Shown here piece by piece: positions 50,503 through 59,259 of a DNA stretch of 64,000 bases. A model generated the notes under the pieces. It made no database searches, had not been told where the DNA came from, and saw nothing but the letters and a program-made list of their open reading frames with translations. Source of the DNA: Bacillota bacterium (GTDB taxonomy: Bacteria; Bacillota; Clostridia; Lachnospirales; Lachnospiraceae); assembly GCA_023423045.1 (NCBI GenBank), contig JAFAGA010000032.1, positions 1 through 64,000 on the forward strand, in the 5' to 3' direction. The position numbers and the translations under genes were made by a program. Every line of letters starts with the position of its first letter. Within the stretch, counting starts at the first letter, position 1.

Positions 50503-51498
50503 ATGGGTTTTATTGATGTGATCAAGGAAAGAGCGAAACAAAACATGAAAACAATTGTATTGCCGGAGACCGAAGATAGGAGAACTTTGGAAGCGGCCAG
50601 CAAAATCTTAGCAGAAGGTGTAGCCAAAATTATACTGGTTGGTAACAAGGAAGCGATCGCTAAGGGTGGTGAAGGGTTAGATTTATCCAAGGCTGAAATC
50701 ATTGATCCGAATAATACGGAAAAGCTCCAGGAATATATTGATTTATTGGTAGAGGTAAGAAAGAGTAAGGGTATGACTGCGGAACAGGCCAGGGAACTCT
50801 TAACGAAGGATTATCTCTATTTTGGCGTTACGATGGTAAAAGCTGGTGACGCGGACGGTATGGTATCCGGTGCGGTTCATTCCACGGCCGACACGCTTCG
50901 TCCTTCCTTGCAGATCTTAAAGACTGCTCCTAATACAAAGCTGGTATCTTCCTTCTTTGTAATCGTGGTTCCAAACTGTGAATTTGGTGCGGATGGAACC
51001 TTCATCTTCTCTGATTCCGGACTGGTGCAAAATCCCAATGCTGAGGAATTGGCCGCAATCGCAGGCAGCAGTGCCAAGAGCTTTGAGGCTTTGGTTGGCA
51101 AAGAGCCCGTCGTGGCTATGTTATCCCACTCCACCAAGGGCAGCGCTTCCCATCCTGATGTGGACAAGGTGGTAGAAGCAACCAAAATTGCCAGGGAATT
51201 ATACCCCAATGTAAAGATTGATGGGGAGTTTCAGTTGGATGCCGCAATTGTTCCCAGCGTAGGAGCTTCCAAGGCTCCCGGCAGTGACATTGCCGGCCAG
51301 GCAAATGTTCTGATTTTCCCTGACTTGGATGCGGGCAATATCGGTTATAAGCTGGCTCAGCGTCTTGCCAGGGCAGAAGCGTACGGACCGATCACCCAGG
51401 GCATTGCAAAGCCTGTCAATGATCTCTCCAGAGGGTGTTCCGCTGATGATATCGTGGGGGTTATTGCGATTACGGCAGTTCAGGCATGTGTAAAATAA
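50503..51498 (+). CDS. pta: phosphate acetyltransferase
   Basis: 331 residues of the short Pta form, converting acetyl-CoA and phosphate to acetyl phosphate. Family blocks: TIVLPETEDRRTLEAA, DADGMVSGAVHSTADTLRPSLQI, MLSHSTKGSASHPDVDKV, and the C-terminal NPVNDLSRGCS-type PVNDLSRGCSADDIVGVIAITAVQA. Start at ATG 50503 behind GAAAGGAGAGG. Followed 52 bases later by ackA, the standard acetate-forming, ATP-yielding operon. Confidence 0.97.
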   Translation: MGFIDVIKERAKQNMKTIVLPETEDRRTLEAASKILAEGVAKIILVGNKEAIAKGGEGLDLSKAEIIDPNNTEKLQEYIDLLVEVRKSKGMTAEQARELLTKDYLYFGVTMVKAGDADGMVSGAVHSTADTLRPSLQILKTAPNTKLVSSFFVIVVPNCEFGADGTFIFSDSGLVQNPNAEELAAIAGSSAKSFEALVGKEPVVAMLSHSTKGSASHPDVDKVVEATKIARELYPNVKIDGEFQLDAAIVPSVGASKAPGSDIAGQANVLIFPDLDAGNIGYKLAQRLARAEAYGPITQGIAKPVNDLSRGCSADDIVGVIAITAVQACVK

Positions 51499-51550
51499 GC
51501 ACGTAATAAATTATTTAATTCTAATATATGAAGAGAGGTATAAGTAAAAA

Positions 51551-52741
51551 ATGAAAGTATTAGTTATTAATTGTGGCAGTTCATCTTTAAAGTACCAATT
51601 GATCGATTCCGAGACCGAGAAGGCTCTGGCGGTTGGTATTTGTGAAAGAATCGGACAAGAAACAGGCTGTCTGAAGCATACGCCGGACGGCGGGGAGAAG
51701 GTTGTGATTGATACCCCGATGAAAAATCATGAGGTTGCAATCAAGCTGGTTCTGGATGCATTAACCGATGCGAAGCATGGTGTTATCAAATCCCTGGATG
51801 AGATAGGTGCAGTTGGTCACAGAGTGGTGCATGGCGGGGAGAAGTTTGCAGCATCTACGATTATTACCGATGAAGTGATTCATGCGATTGAAGAGTGCAA
51901 CGATTTGGCACCCCTTCACAACCCTGCGAATCTGATCGGTATCCGTGCCTGCAAGAGTTTGATGAAGGGTGTTCCGATGGTAGCGGTATTTGATACTGCC
52001 TTCCACCAGACCATGCCTCCCAAGGCTTATCTCTACGGACTTCCTCACGAGTACTATGACAGCTACAGGATCCGTAAATACGGCTTCCATGGAACCAGCC
52101 ACAGTTATGTATCAAAGAGAGCTGCCGAGTTTGCAGGACTGGACATTAATAACTCTAAAATCGTTGTATGCCATCTTGGCAATGGTGCAAGTATATCGGC
52201 AGTATTAAATGGGAAGTCTATTGATACCAGCATGGGCTTCACACCTCTTGCAGGACTTGTAATGGGCACCAGAAGCGGCGATATTGATCCCTCCATCATT
52301 GATTTCATTGTCAAGAAGGAGAAGAAGAGCATTGATGAGGTTATGAATCTTCTGAATAAGCAATCCGGTGTACAGGGTATGTCCGATGTATCCAGCGATT
52401 TCCGTGATATCAATGCGGCGATGGACAGCGGCAATGAAAAGGCGCTCAGAGCCTTTGAAGTATTCTGCTACAGTGTGGCGAAGTACATCGGAGGATATGT
52501 GGCATCCATGAATGGTATTGATTTGATTGCCTTTACCGCAGGTGTCGGAGAGAACGACTGGAAGGTGAGGGAATGGGTATGCGCATACCTGGGTTACCTT
52601 GGAGTTACCATTGATCCTGAGAAGAATAAGCTCAGAGGCGAGGAGGTCATGCTGACCACGCCCGAATCCAGGACAAAGGTTTGTGTCATCCCCACCAATG
52701 AAGAGCTGGCAATTGCAAGAGAGACGGTTGCATTATTATAG
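51551..52741 (+). CDS. ackA: acetate kinase
   Basis: 396 residues; makes ATP and acetate from acetyl phosphate. ASKHA-fold marks: VLVINCGSSSLKYQL, HGTSHSYVSKRAA, VCHLGNGASISAV, MGTRSGDIDPSII and FTAGVGEND. AGAGAGG precedes ATG 51551. Second gene of pta-ackA. No clear terminator was found in the 239-base gap to the yceD gene, which has its own promoter. Confidence 0.98.
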   Translation: MKVLVINCGSSSLKYQLIDSETEKALAVGICERIGQETGCLKHTPDGGEKVVIDTPMKNHEVAIKLVLDALTDAKHGVIKSLDEIGAVGHRVVHGGEKFAASTIITDEVIHAIEECNDLAPLHNPANLIGIRACKSLMKGVPMVAVFDTAFHQTMPPKAYLYGLPHEYYDSYRIRKYGFHGTSHSYVSKRAAEFAGLDINNSKIVVCHLGNGASISAVLNGKSIDTSMGFTPLAGLVMGTRSGDIDPSIIDFIVKKEKKSIDEVMNLLNKQSGVQGMSDVSSDFRDINAAMDSGNEKALRAFEVFCYSVAKYIGGYVASMNGIDLIAFTAGVGENDWKVREWVCAYLGYLGVTIDPEKNKLRGEEVMLTTPESRTKVCVIPTNEELAIARETVALL

Positions 52742-52834
52742 TAACGGAATCGGGTGACTGAGTTGAGGTTGAATTGGCGCAAATTCACGCGTAAATTCAA
52801 ATGACACAATTGATGCAATTGAATTAAATTTTCG

Positions 52835-52863
52835 TTGACAAATAATAACACAGTAGGTATAAT
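52835..52863 (+). promoter_or_regulatory. consensus sigma-A promoter of yceD-rpmF
   Basis: TTGACA, 17-bp spacer, TATAAT, both perfect. Leader ~110 nt with tandem palindromes at 52899-52929. Confidence 0.9.
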
Positions 52864-52898
52864 ACAAGAAGTGCGTTAGGAATAGATGAATATATTTC

Positions 52899-52929
52899 TT
52901 ATAACATGTTATATAACAAGTTATATAAC
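52899..52929. promoter_or_regulatory. tandem palindromes in the yceD-rpmF leader
   Basis: TATAACATGTTATA followed by two GTTATATAAC palindromes (52909-52918 and 52920-52929), each perfectly self-complementary and overlapping. Located just downstream of the promoter, where a repressor could block transcription, or where the RNA could fold in alternative ways. Confidence 0.6.
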
Positions 52930-52980
52930 ACCATAAGAGATTTCAATTTATTCTGCGGAGAATATTCGGAGAGATTTCAT

Positions 52981-53508
52981 ATGCTTATATCTTTGTCTGA
53001 AATAATGACTACCAAGGATAAAGTTGTTAAAATCAATGCCCCCATTGAACTGGAGCGGGTTGATTACCAGGGAGAGTCTTATGAATTTACTCATAAGGAA
53101 CCGGTAGGGTTAACCATTACGAATCTTGGCAACAGGAGCGTGTTAATTGAGGGTGGTACGAATATTTCCCTAACCTTGTTTTGCAGCCGATGCCTGAAGA
53201 AAATCGATTATCCCATGGAACTTTCTATCCTGAAAGAAATTGATTTTAACCTCACCGAGGAAGAACGGGCAAGAGGTTTGGACGAAACAAATTATATTAT
53301 TGGATACAATCTGGATGTAGACATATTGATTTATGATGAGATTCTCATCGGTTTTCCCATGAGACTGCTGTGCAGCAAAGATTGTAAGGGTCTTTGCAGA
53401 GACTGCGGAACGAATCTCAATGAGAAAACATGTGACTGTGACACTTTCAGTTATGATCCCAGAATGTCAGTAATCCGAGATATCTTTAATAATTTTAAGG
53501 AGGTGTGA
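52981..53508 (+). CDS. yceD: DUF177 protein (YceD/YlbN)
   Basis: 175 residues of the YceD/DUF177 family, found next to rpmF in most bacteria and linked to 23S rRNA accumulation. Visible are LFCSRCLKKIDYPMEL in the middle and a C-terminal cysteine cluster CSKDCKGLCRDCGTNLNEKTCDC, a likely zinc site. Start at ATG 52981, 7 bases after GGAGAG; upstream in-frame Met codons lie in the palindromic leader. It ends 2 bases before rpmF, so the two are cotranscribed. Bacillus ylbN-rpmF is the same pair. Confidence 0.93.
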   Translation: MLISLSEIMTTKDKVVKINAPIELERVDYQGESYEFTHKEPVGLTITNLGNRSVLIEGGTNISLTLFCSRCLKKIDYPMELSILKEIDFNLTEEERARGLDETNYIIGYNLDVDILIYDEILIGFPMRLLCSKDCKGLCRDCGTNLNEKTCDCDTFSYDPRMSVIRDIFNNFKEV

Positions 53509-53510
53509 CA

Positions 53511-53693
53511 ATGTCTATTTGTCCTAAAGGTAAACATTCTAAAGCAAGAAGAGACAGCCGTAGAGCTAATTGGAAGATGACTGCTCCCAACTTAGTTAAG
53601 TGCAGCAAATGTGGTGAGCTCATGGTTCCTCATAGAGTATGTAAGGCTTGTGGTTCTTACAACAAGAAGGAAATCATTCCGGTACAGGAATAA
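53511..53693 (+). CDS. rpmF: 50S ribosomal protein L32 (bL32)
   Basis: 60 residues; large-subunit bL32, zinc form. N-terminus CPKGKHSKARRDSRRANWKM and a four-cysteine ribbon CSKCGEL..CKACGSYN. Start at ATG 53511 with AAGGAGGTG 5 bases upstream, overlapping the yceD end. A strong terminator follows. Confidence 0.97.
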   Translation: MSICPKGKHSKARRDSRRANWKMTAPNLVKCSKCGELMVPHRVCKACGSYNKKEIIPVQE

Positions 53694-53706
53694 TAAAAAG
53701 CTTGAG

Positions 53707-53747
53707 AAAATCAAGGGTTTGAGATATTTCAAAACCCTTGATTTTTT
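53707..53747 (+). terminator. yceD-rpmF terminator
   Basis: AAAATCAAGGGTTT pairs with AAACCCTTGATTTT, then a T-run. Confidence 0.92.
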
Positions 53748-53958
53748 GTTTTTAGCCCAATTTTAACCCAATTGAATTTTAGTGAAATATAGAGTTGAAT
53801 ATTTGATTGAATTTGTATAGTATTAAGGGATTTTATAGAAGAATTTATGCCAAGAATAAATGAATCATTAAGCTTATCAACTCATGGACATTCATAGGTA
53901 AAAGCAAGCAGCAATAGCAAATTATTCGTAATAATTATAAAATGATGAGGATAATTAT

Positions 53959-54207
53959 ATGATGCTAGAGCATTTTAATCATTTTAAAATTCAGTGTATA
54001 AAATTAAAACAAGATATTCATGAACCGCATGACTATATTGGTGTAATTAGGATTAATGGACGAAGTTATGATATGTATATAAAAAAGAAATATGCTTACT
54101 TTAAGTATGATGGTGACTGGTTTAAGATCAAGATAAAGCAAGGTCCTGACCTTGATATAATACAGTATTTGCATTGGTGTGGATTTGAAACATTTAGGAT
54201 TATATAA
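53959..54207 (+). CDS. small AT-rich protein of unknown function
   Basis: 82 residues, Tyr/Lys/Ile-rich (YIGVIRINGRSYDMYIKKKYAYFKYDGDWFKIKI), predicted beta. GATGAGG lies 9 bases before ATG 53959, an acceptable but not strong site. Base composition is clearly more AT-rich than the flanking housekeeping genes, which may mean recent arrival or a chance frame. A hairpin terminator follows at 54280, supporting transcription. No family recognised. Confidence 0.5.
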   Translation: MMLEHFNHFKIQCIKLKQDIHEPHDYIGVIRINGRSYDMYIKKKYAYFKYDGDWFKIKIKQGPDLDIIQYLHWCGFETFRII

Positions 54208-54279
54208 AACTTAAAATGGTCAAATAAAAAAGTAATGTGTGAAATTGACAGAAAAGAGAAAAATATCCATGATGATTCC

Positions 54280-54319
54280 AAGAGGATAGCTAAGTAATGA
54301 CTGTTTGGCTATCCTCTTT
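54280..54319 (+). terminator. terminator after the small AT-rich gene
   Basis: AAGAGGATAGC/GCTATCCTCTT, perfect 11-bp stem with a 17-base loop, short T-run. Could serve both strands. Confidence 0.7.
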
Positions 54320-54413
54320 ACATTGCTATATTGGTGTACTATTGCAAATATCTTATGCTTCTTTCTATGTAGAGATCAATTACTCTTTATTATCGTACAG
54401 GTAAATGGATAAC

Positions 54414-55550
54414 TTACTCCGCTTTCGAGATAATAATCTTTAAAATATGCTTCACATATTCCTCCAGTTTTTCCTCCTGGAGTAAAAAATCCGTATGTAT
54501 TTCCAGGAAGGAGAGCTTGCTTTGATGATCCAGACGGAAACTGGGAGTAAATAGAACATCATACTGAGGGGCAAAAAGGCCTTGCTTCCTGGTATAACAG
54601 TTAGAAGGTTTTGCCTTCTTACGGTACTCGGTGTCCACATATTGGGCAAGGCTTTTATGAATCACACTGTCCTCCGAGGTCAGATAATAGTAGTCCTTGT
54701 AATTTTCATAAAAATACTTCAATTCTCCTTCATAAATCTGTATGGAAAGGGAGGCTGCCGTTCCTTCTGCGGTCAGGCGGACCAGATCGTTTCCGCCCGA
54801 GACTTTTACAGGCAAGGATGAAGACAGCTCAAATTGAATCAGAAAACGATGTCCTTCCACTCCTGCTTGAAGGATTCGGATGGGTTTCTCAAATAAGTCC
54901 GCATAGTGCAGAATGGAACTGATCAGCAGCAGGCCGCGGATATCATCCTCATTATGCAGCAGAAGCAGGCCAAGGAGCTGTTCGGCCTCCGATGGCGCTG
55001 TAACGGCAGTCTCAGGTGAACGCAGGCGGCGGAGCGTTTCATAATGCTTCTTACCCAAATAGCCTTGGTATACCTGGATCAGATCACCGCCGTCATAGAT
55101 GTCGGTACGCCTGATTTCCAGGAAAGCTTCAATGGATTTCAGCTTGAAGCTAGGGAGGCGGAAGAGTTTTTTCAAAGGTAGAATTTTTCTATAGATATCG
55201 ATGTTTGTCAGATGATCGAAGGAGTAATCCAGCTTGCACTGCTGGCATTTTTTAAGAAGGTAGGGGATATCGAAGCCGGTGCCGTTATAATGCAGCAGCA
55301 CTTCATAGTCCTTCAGGAATTCAAAGAAGGAGGACAGAAGCAGCGATTCCTCCTTAATATCCTCGGCAAACCATTGAATCAAAGAAAAGGAATCATCCTT
55401 GTAAAAGGCGCAGCCAATCAGATACAGATAGGTGGAATTAGCGGCAAAGCCCGTGGTTTCTATATCAAAGAATACAATTTTATCGATAGGATAATCGCGT
55501 TCGAAGGGATATTCCGGCATTTGCCCCAGGGAAAGCTGTCTGGTAATCAT
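54414..55550 (-). CDS. RNase H-like exonuclease (YprB-like)
   Basis: 378 residues. An N-terminal DEDD-type exonuclease fold: FFDIETTGFAANSTYLYLIG (Exo I), LLHYNGTGFDIPYLLKK (Exo II) and LLLLHNEDDIRGLL (Exo III), at residues ~28, ~87 and ~198. This is the RNase_H_2/YprB family. The C-terminal ~130 residues are less conserved. GGAGGAAT precedes ATG 55550. A single gene, divergent from the CmpB-cardiolipin synthase fusion. Substrate (DNA or RNA) unknown. Confidence 0.88.
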   Translation of the reverse strand: MITRQLSLGQMPEYPFERDYPIDKIVFFDIETTGFAANSTYLYLIGCAFYKDDSFSLIQWFAEDIKEESLLLSSFFEFLKDYEVLLHYNGTGFDIPYLLKKCQQCKLDYSFDHLTNIDIYRKILPLKKLFRLPSFKLKSIEAFLEIRRTDIYDGGDLIQVYQGYLGKKHYETLRRLRSPETAVTAPSEAEQLLGLLLLHNEDDIRGLLLISSILHYADLFEKPIRILQAGVEGHRFLIQFELSSSLPVKVSGGNDLVRLTAEGTAASLSIQIYEGELKYFYENYKDYYYLTSEDSVIHKSLAQYVDTEYRKKAKPSNCYTRKQGLFAPQYDVLFTPSFRLDHQSKLSFLEIHTDFLLQEEKLEEYVKHILKIIISKAE

Positions 55551-55661
55551 AATATTCCTCCTTTCGTCATATCAGTTTCTGCCGAATCGGCCTAAGCGTA
55601 TTTTAACATAAATGCTTTCGCAATAGAAGATGAAGGATAAAATTAAATTTTTCTGTACTTT

Positions 55662-55690
55662 TTGCACTTTAGGAGTGAGTGTGATAGAAT
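55662..55690 (+). promoter_or_regulatory. sigma-A promoter of the fusion gene
   Basis: TTGCAC, 17-bp spacer, TAGAAT, with TG before the -10. Confidence 0.8.
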
Positions 55691-55745
55691 AATCACAATA
55701 AGCTTTTTGTGGACAATAAAGGAAAAAAGAAAAGGAGAGCATCTT

Positions 55746-58217
55746 ATGTGGAGTATGGAGTTATTCGGACAAAATTTTTATTACATATTCTATGTGTTTG
55801 TTCTATACGGAGTAATCGGCTGGATATATGAGACGATTCTGGTATCCGTACAAAAAAAATCCTTTGTCAACCGGGGTTTTTTAACGGGTCCTATAATACC
55901 GATTTATGGCTGCGGAGCGCTGCTTTTTTATATACTTTTCTGGAACAGCCGGGACCAATATGTGATGGTGTTTTTCGGAAGCGTGCTCATGGCAACGGTT
56001 CTGGAGTATATCACATCTCTGGTAATGGAGCTTTTGTTCCATACCCGGTGGTGGGATTATAGCCATTACCGCTATAATCTGAACGGCAGAGTGTGCTTGA
56101 TGGTTTCCCTTTTTTGGGGAGCGCTTGCTCTGCTGATGCTTCATGTTATCCATCCGGGGATTGATTATATGATTACCTCCTTTCCCAGAAGGGGAGGAGA
56201 AATGATCGGCTATGTCATCGTACCGCTTCTTATTCTGGACACGACAGCCTCAGCGGTCACCTCGGTTCAGGTTGACCGGCTTCTGGGAAGGCTGCAGACA
56301 CTGCGTCAGGACATGACGGAATATATCGAGTCGACCAGGCTGTATGAGACTGGCGGTGAGCTGATGGAGAGGCTGTCCGGGATGCATATGCTGGCACTTT
56401 TCTCCGAGGTCAGAACCCATATTGAGTCAAGATTACTAAACGGCAAATTGAATATACAAAGCCTGGGAAGAGTCAGGGAGCTGAAGCCTGAAATTGAAGC
56501 AAAGATGGTAGAGTTTTTTAGGCGCTATCAAAATATTCGGATGCTGAGATCTCATATCCGTATGTTAACGGCATTTCCCACGATGAAGGTAAGAAGGCGC
56601 GAAACAGCACTTGGTGACTTGAGAGATAAGCTGGTAAGGAAGGGAGTGCGTGAGATGAGCAAGGATTTGAAAGAAGAGGTTACCGGAACCATTAAGAGCA
56701 ATCTCAGCGGAATTTTACGGGCTGTTCTGGTAGGACTTCTGGTGCTGGCTCAGTTTGCGCTGATTATCTATCTTTCCTTTGAATTAAGGGGCTATACCAT
56801 ATATTTCTATTCCTTTCTACAGGTGTTGAGCATGATTATTGTGGTTGGTCTGGTGAATGATAACCGCAATGCCTCCTATAAGATAAGCTGGATTTGCATC
56901 ATTGCCGCCTTGCCGGTGACCGGTCATATCATGTTTATTCTATGGGGTAACAGAAGGCGGAAAAAGATTGACAAGGAGATATTAAGGAAGCTGCGCCGCG
57001 GGGCGGAGAACCTGGAGTACCATCCGGAGGTGGTCAAATCCTTTTCCGAAAGGTATCCGACTAAGACCAGGATGGCCAGATATCTGGAGGCCAATTCCTT
57101 TCCGTTGTATAAGAATAACAAGGTGAATTATTATCCAATGGGAGAGGACGCCTTCGATGCGATGTTTGAAGATATGGAGAAAGCAGAAAACTTTATACTG
57201 CTGAATTTCTTCATCGTTGGGGAGGGAGTCCTCTGGAATCGCTTTCATGAGCTGATGCTGCGCAAGCAAAAAGAAGGAGTCAGAATATTATTTCTTTATG
57301 ATGACTTTGGGGCAATGCTGAGAACACCCACGAATTTCAGGCGGAGCCTGGAGGCGGAAGGGTTTGAAATACGTGTCTTTAATCCAGTGCACAAATATAC
57401 GGATAAGCTGTATATGAATTACCGCTCCCACCAGAAGATTATTGTAGTGGACGGAAATGTGGGCTTTACCGGAGGAATGAATCTGGCGGATGAATATATC
57501 AATCTGGTTCAGCGCTTCGGGGTATGGAAGGACAATGCGATTCGTGTTGAGGGAGATGCCGTATGGGGATTGACCGTAACCTTCCTTCAGATGTGGGAGG
57601 TGTCTTCCGCCTCGGAGGGGCCCATGGATTACAGTCCCTACCGGCCAACCAGGCAGTTTCCCGAAAATGATGTATTCTGTCAGGTGTTTTCCGATGGTCC
57701 GGCCAACAATCCAAGGAATCCGGTGGAAAATATGTATAAGCAGATGATGTATTATGCGAAGAGACTATTGTACATTACCACACCATATCTTATAATTGAA
57801 GATGATATGAGAGAAGCGCTGATTATGGCGGCCTCCAGCGGGATTGATGTGAGGATTATCACGCCCTATATCCCGGATAAGAAAAATGTGAAGATATTGA
57901 CCAATTATAACTATGGAAGGCTTTTGGAGAGCGGCGTCAGGATATTTGAATATACGCCCGGATTTATCCATGCCAAAACTATTATTAATGAGGATTGCGG
58001 TGTTGTGGGCACGGTTAATATGGATTACCGCAGCTTCCATCTTCATTACGAATGCGGCGTGTGGATTTGTGACAGAACAACCGTAGATACCATTAAAGAG
58101 GATCTGATTCGGACCATGGAGCAATGCCATGAGGTGACCTATGAGGAATGGAAGAACCGGCCTCTGACCATGAAGATCCAGCAGATGTTTTTGAACCTGT
58201 TTTCAACACTCATGTAA
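55746..58217 (+). CDS. CmpB-type membrane domain fused to cardiolipin synthase
   Basis: 823 residues. Residues ~1-190 are a putative ABC-transporter type IV (CmpB-like) membrane domain with five or six spans and the block YGVIGWIYETILVSVQKKSFVNRGFLTGPIIPIYG. A helical linker (~190-330) leads to two spans (~333-385) and a phospholipase-D-type cardiolipin synthase. HKD motif 1 (HQKIIVVD, His562, Lys564, Asp569) is intact; in motif 2 (HAKTIINED, His742, Lys744) the usual Asp is Glu749, followed by Asp750. The enzyme half joins two phosphatidylglycerols. AAAGGAGAGC precedes ATG 55746. The reading frame is uninterrupted, so the fusion is real, unless sequencing erased a stop. Confidence 0.88.
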   Translation: MWSMELFGQNFYYIFYVFVLYGVIGWIYETILVSVQKKSFVNRGFLTGPIIPIYGCGALLFYILFWNSRDQYVMVFFGSVLMATVLEYITSLVMELLFHTRWWDYSHYRYNLNGRVCLMVSLFWGALALLMLHVIHPGIDYMITSFPRRGGEMIGYVIVPLLILDTTASAVTSVQVDRLLGRLQTLRQDMTEYIESTRLYETGGELMERLSGMHMLALFSEVRTHIESRLLNGKLNIQSLGRVRELKPEIEAKMVEFFRRYQNIRMLRSHIRMLTAFPTMKVRRRETALGDLRDKLVRKGVREMSKDLKEEVTGTIKSNLSGILRAVLVGLLVLAQFALIIYLSFELRGYTIYFYSFLQVLSMIIVVGLVNDNRNASYKISWICIIAALPVTGHIMFILWGNRRRKKIDKEILRKLRRGAENLEYHPEVVKSFSERYPTKTRMARYLEANSFPLYKNNKVNYYPMGEDAFDAMFEDMEKAENFILLNFFIVGEGVLWNRFHELMLRKQKEGVRILFLYDDFGAMLRTPTNFRRSLEAEGFEIRVFNPVHKYTDKLYMNYRSHQKIIVVDGNVGFTGGMNLADEYINLVQRFGVWKDNAIRVEGDAVWGLTVTFLQMWEVSSASEGPMDYSPYRPTRQFPENDVFCQVFSDGPANNPRNPVENMYKQMMYYAKRLLYITTPYLIIEDDMREALIMAASSGIDVRIITPYIPDKKNVKILTNYNYGRLLESGVRIFEYTPGFIHAKTIINEDCGVVGTVNMDYRSFHLHYECGVWICDRTTVDTIKEDLIRTMEQCHEVTYEEWKNRPLTMKIQQMFLNLFSTLM

Positions 58218-58289
58218 GCGAACTCAGAAGTTGCTGTGACTGCGGGAAAGGAGATTCCGGCTGGGGAGTGCCCTCCGGGGGATATGATT

Positions 58290-58550
58290 ATGTACACAAA
58301 TGTTTGCAAGCACTGCCATAAGGTGTTCCGGTCCAGGCTCAAGAGCTATTCCTGCGAGGAATGCAGGAAGGTAGACAGTGACCATTTTGACGATATTGAG
58401 GCGTATCTGAAGGAGTATCCCAACAGCAACGCCCTTCAGATATCCGAGGCATTGGGGATCACTGCCTTTGAGGTATTGAATTACCTGAAGGAAGGCAGAT
58501 TGAATATATCCAGGGGATATTTTGAGAAGCTTCCGGATACTCACGATTAA
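58290..58550 (+). CDS. small zinc-ribbon / helix-turn-helix protein
   Basis: 86 residues. An N-terminal zinc ribbon CKHCHK..CEEC is followed by a short helical domain (AYLKEYPNSNALQISEALGITAFEVLNYLKEGRL) with a helix-turn-helix look. This layout matches the small YvyF/flagellar-operon-type regulators (TIGR03826-like). The start at ATG 58290 is chosen because GGGGG lies 8 bases upstream; ATG 58284 is too close to it. It lies 52 bases before ruvA and may be cotranscribed. Confidence 0.75.
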   Translation: MYTNVCKHCHKVFRSRLKSYSCEECRKVDSDHFDDIEAYLKEYPNSNALQISEALGITAFEVLNYLKEGRLNISRGYFEKLPDTHD

Positions 58551-58602
58551 TGATGAAAAAAAAATACGGATAGAATGACGGTATATAGGAGCAAGGAATA
58601 AT

Positions 58603-59208
58603 ATGATTGGTTATTTAAAAGGGGAATTGGCAGAGGTTAAGGAAAACTATGTAGTGCTGGAGACAGGAAATATTGGGTATGAGGTATCTCTTCCTTCCTC
58701 GGCCATTATGGAGCTGCCCTCCAGGGGAAGTACCATAAAGCTGTACACTTATCTCCACGTACGGGAGGACGCCCTGGGTCTGTTTGGTTTTCTTACCAGG
58801 GACGATCTGGAGATGTTTAAGCTCCTGATAACAGTGAACGGAATAGGGCCGAAAGGAGCCCTTGGCATATTGTCCTCAATTTCGGCTGACGAGCTCCGAT
58901 TTGCAGTGCTTGCCGAGGATGCCAAGACAATTGCGAAGGCGCCGGGAGTGGGGAATAAGACTGCCGGCAAGATGATTCTGGAGCTGAAGGATAAGTTTAA
59001 ACTGGAGACAGCCTTTGAACAGAGGCTGATCAACCAGGCAGAGAAGCGGGAAGGTGCAGGTCTCTTTGGTATGCGGGAAGAGGCGGTACAGGCGTTGACG
59101 GTGCTGGGATATTCTGCTGCAGATGCCCTGAAGATTGTGAACCAGGTGGAGATTACGGAAGATATGACCTCGGAAGAGGTGCTGAAGCGCTGCCTGAAGA
59201 GAATGTAG
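58603..59208 (+). CDS. ruvA: Holliday junction helicase subunit RuvA
   Basis: 201 residues; binds four-way junctions and loads RuvB. An N-terminal OB-fold (MIGYLKGELAEVKENYVVLETGNIGYEVSLP), two helix-hairpin-helix motifs (VNGIGPKGALGILSSIS and APGVGNKTAGKMILELKDK) and a C-terminal RuvB-binding domain (VQALTVLGYSAADALKIV). AGGAGCAAGG precedes ATG 58603. Followed by ruvB. Confidence 0.97.
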   Translation: MIGYLKGELAEVKENYVVLETGNIGYEVSLPSSAIMELPSRGSTIKLYTYLHVREDALGLFGFLTRDDLEMFKLLITVNGIGPKGALGILSSISADELRFAVLAEDAKTIAKAPGVGNKTAGKMILELKDKFKLETAFEQRLINQAEKREGAGLFGMREEAVQALTVLGYSAADALKIVNQVEITEDMTSEEVLKRCLKRM

Positions 59209-59259
59209 GAAGAGAATTCAGGAATAGAGTGCAGGAAAAGAAAAGTATTGGAGAATGTT

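Noticed and set aside
52899..52929. FapR lipid-regulator operator
   Set aside because: The palindromes do not match the FapR consensus as I know it, and no plsX or fab gene follows rpmF here.
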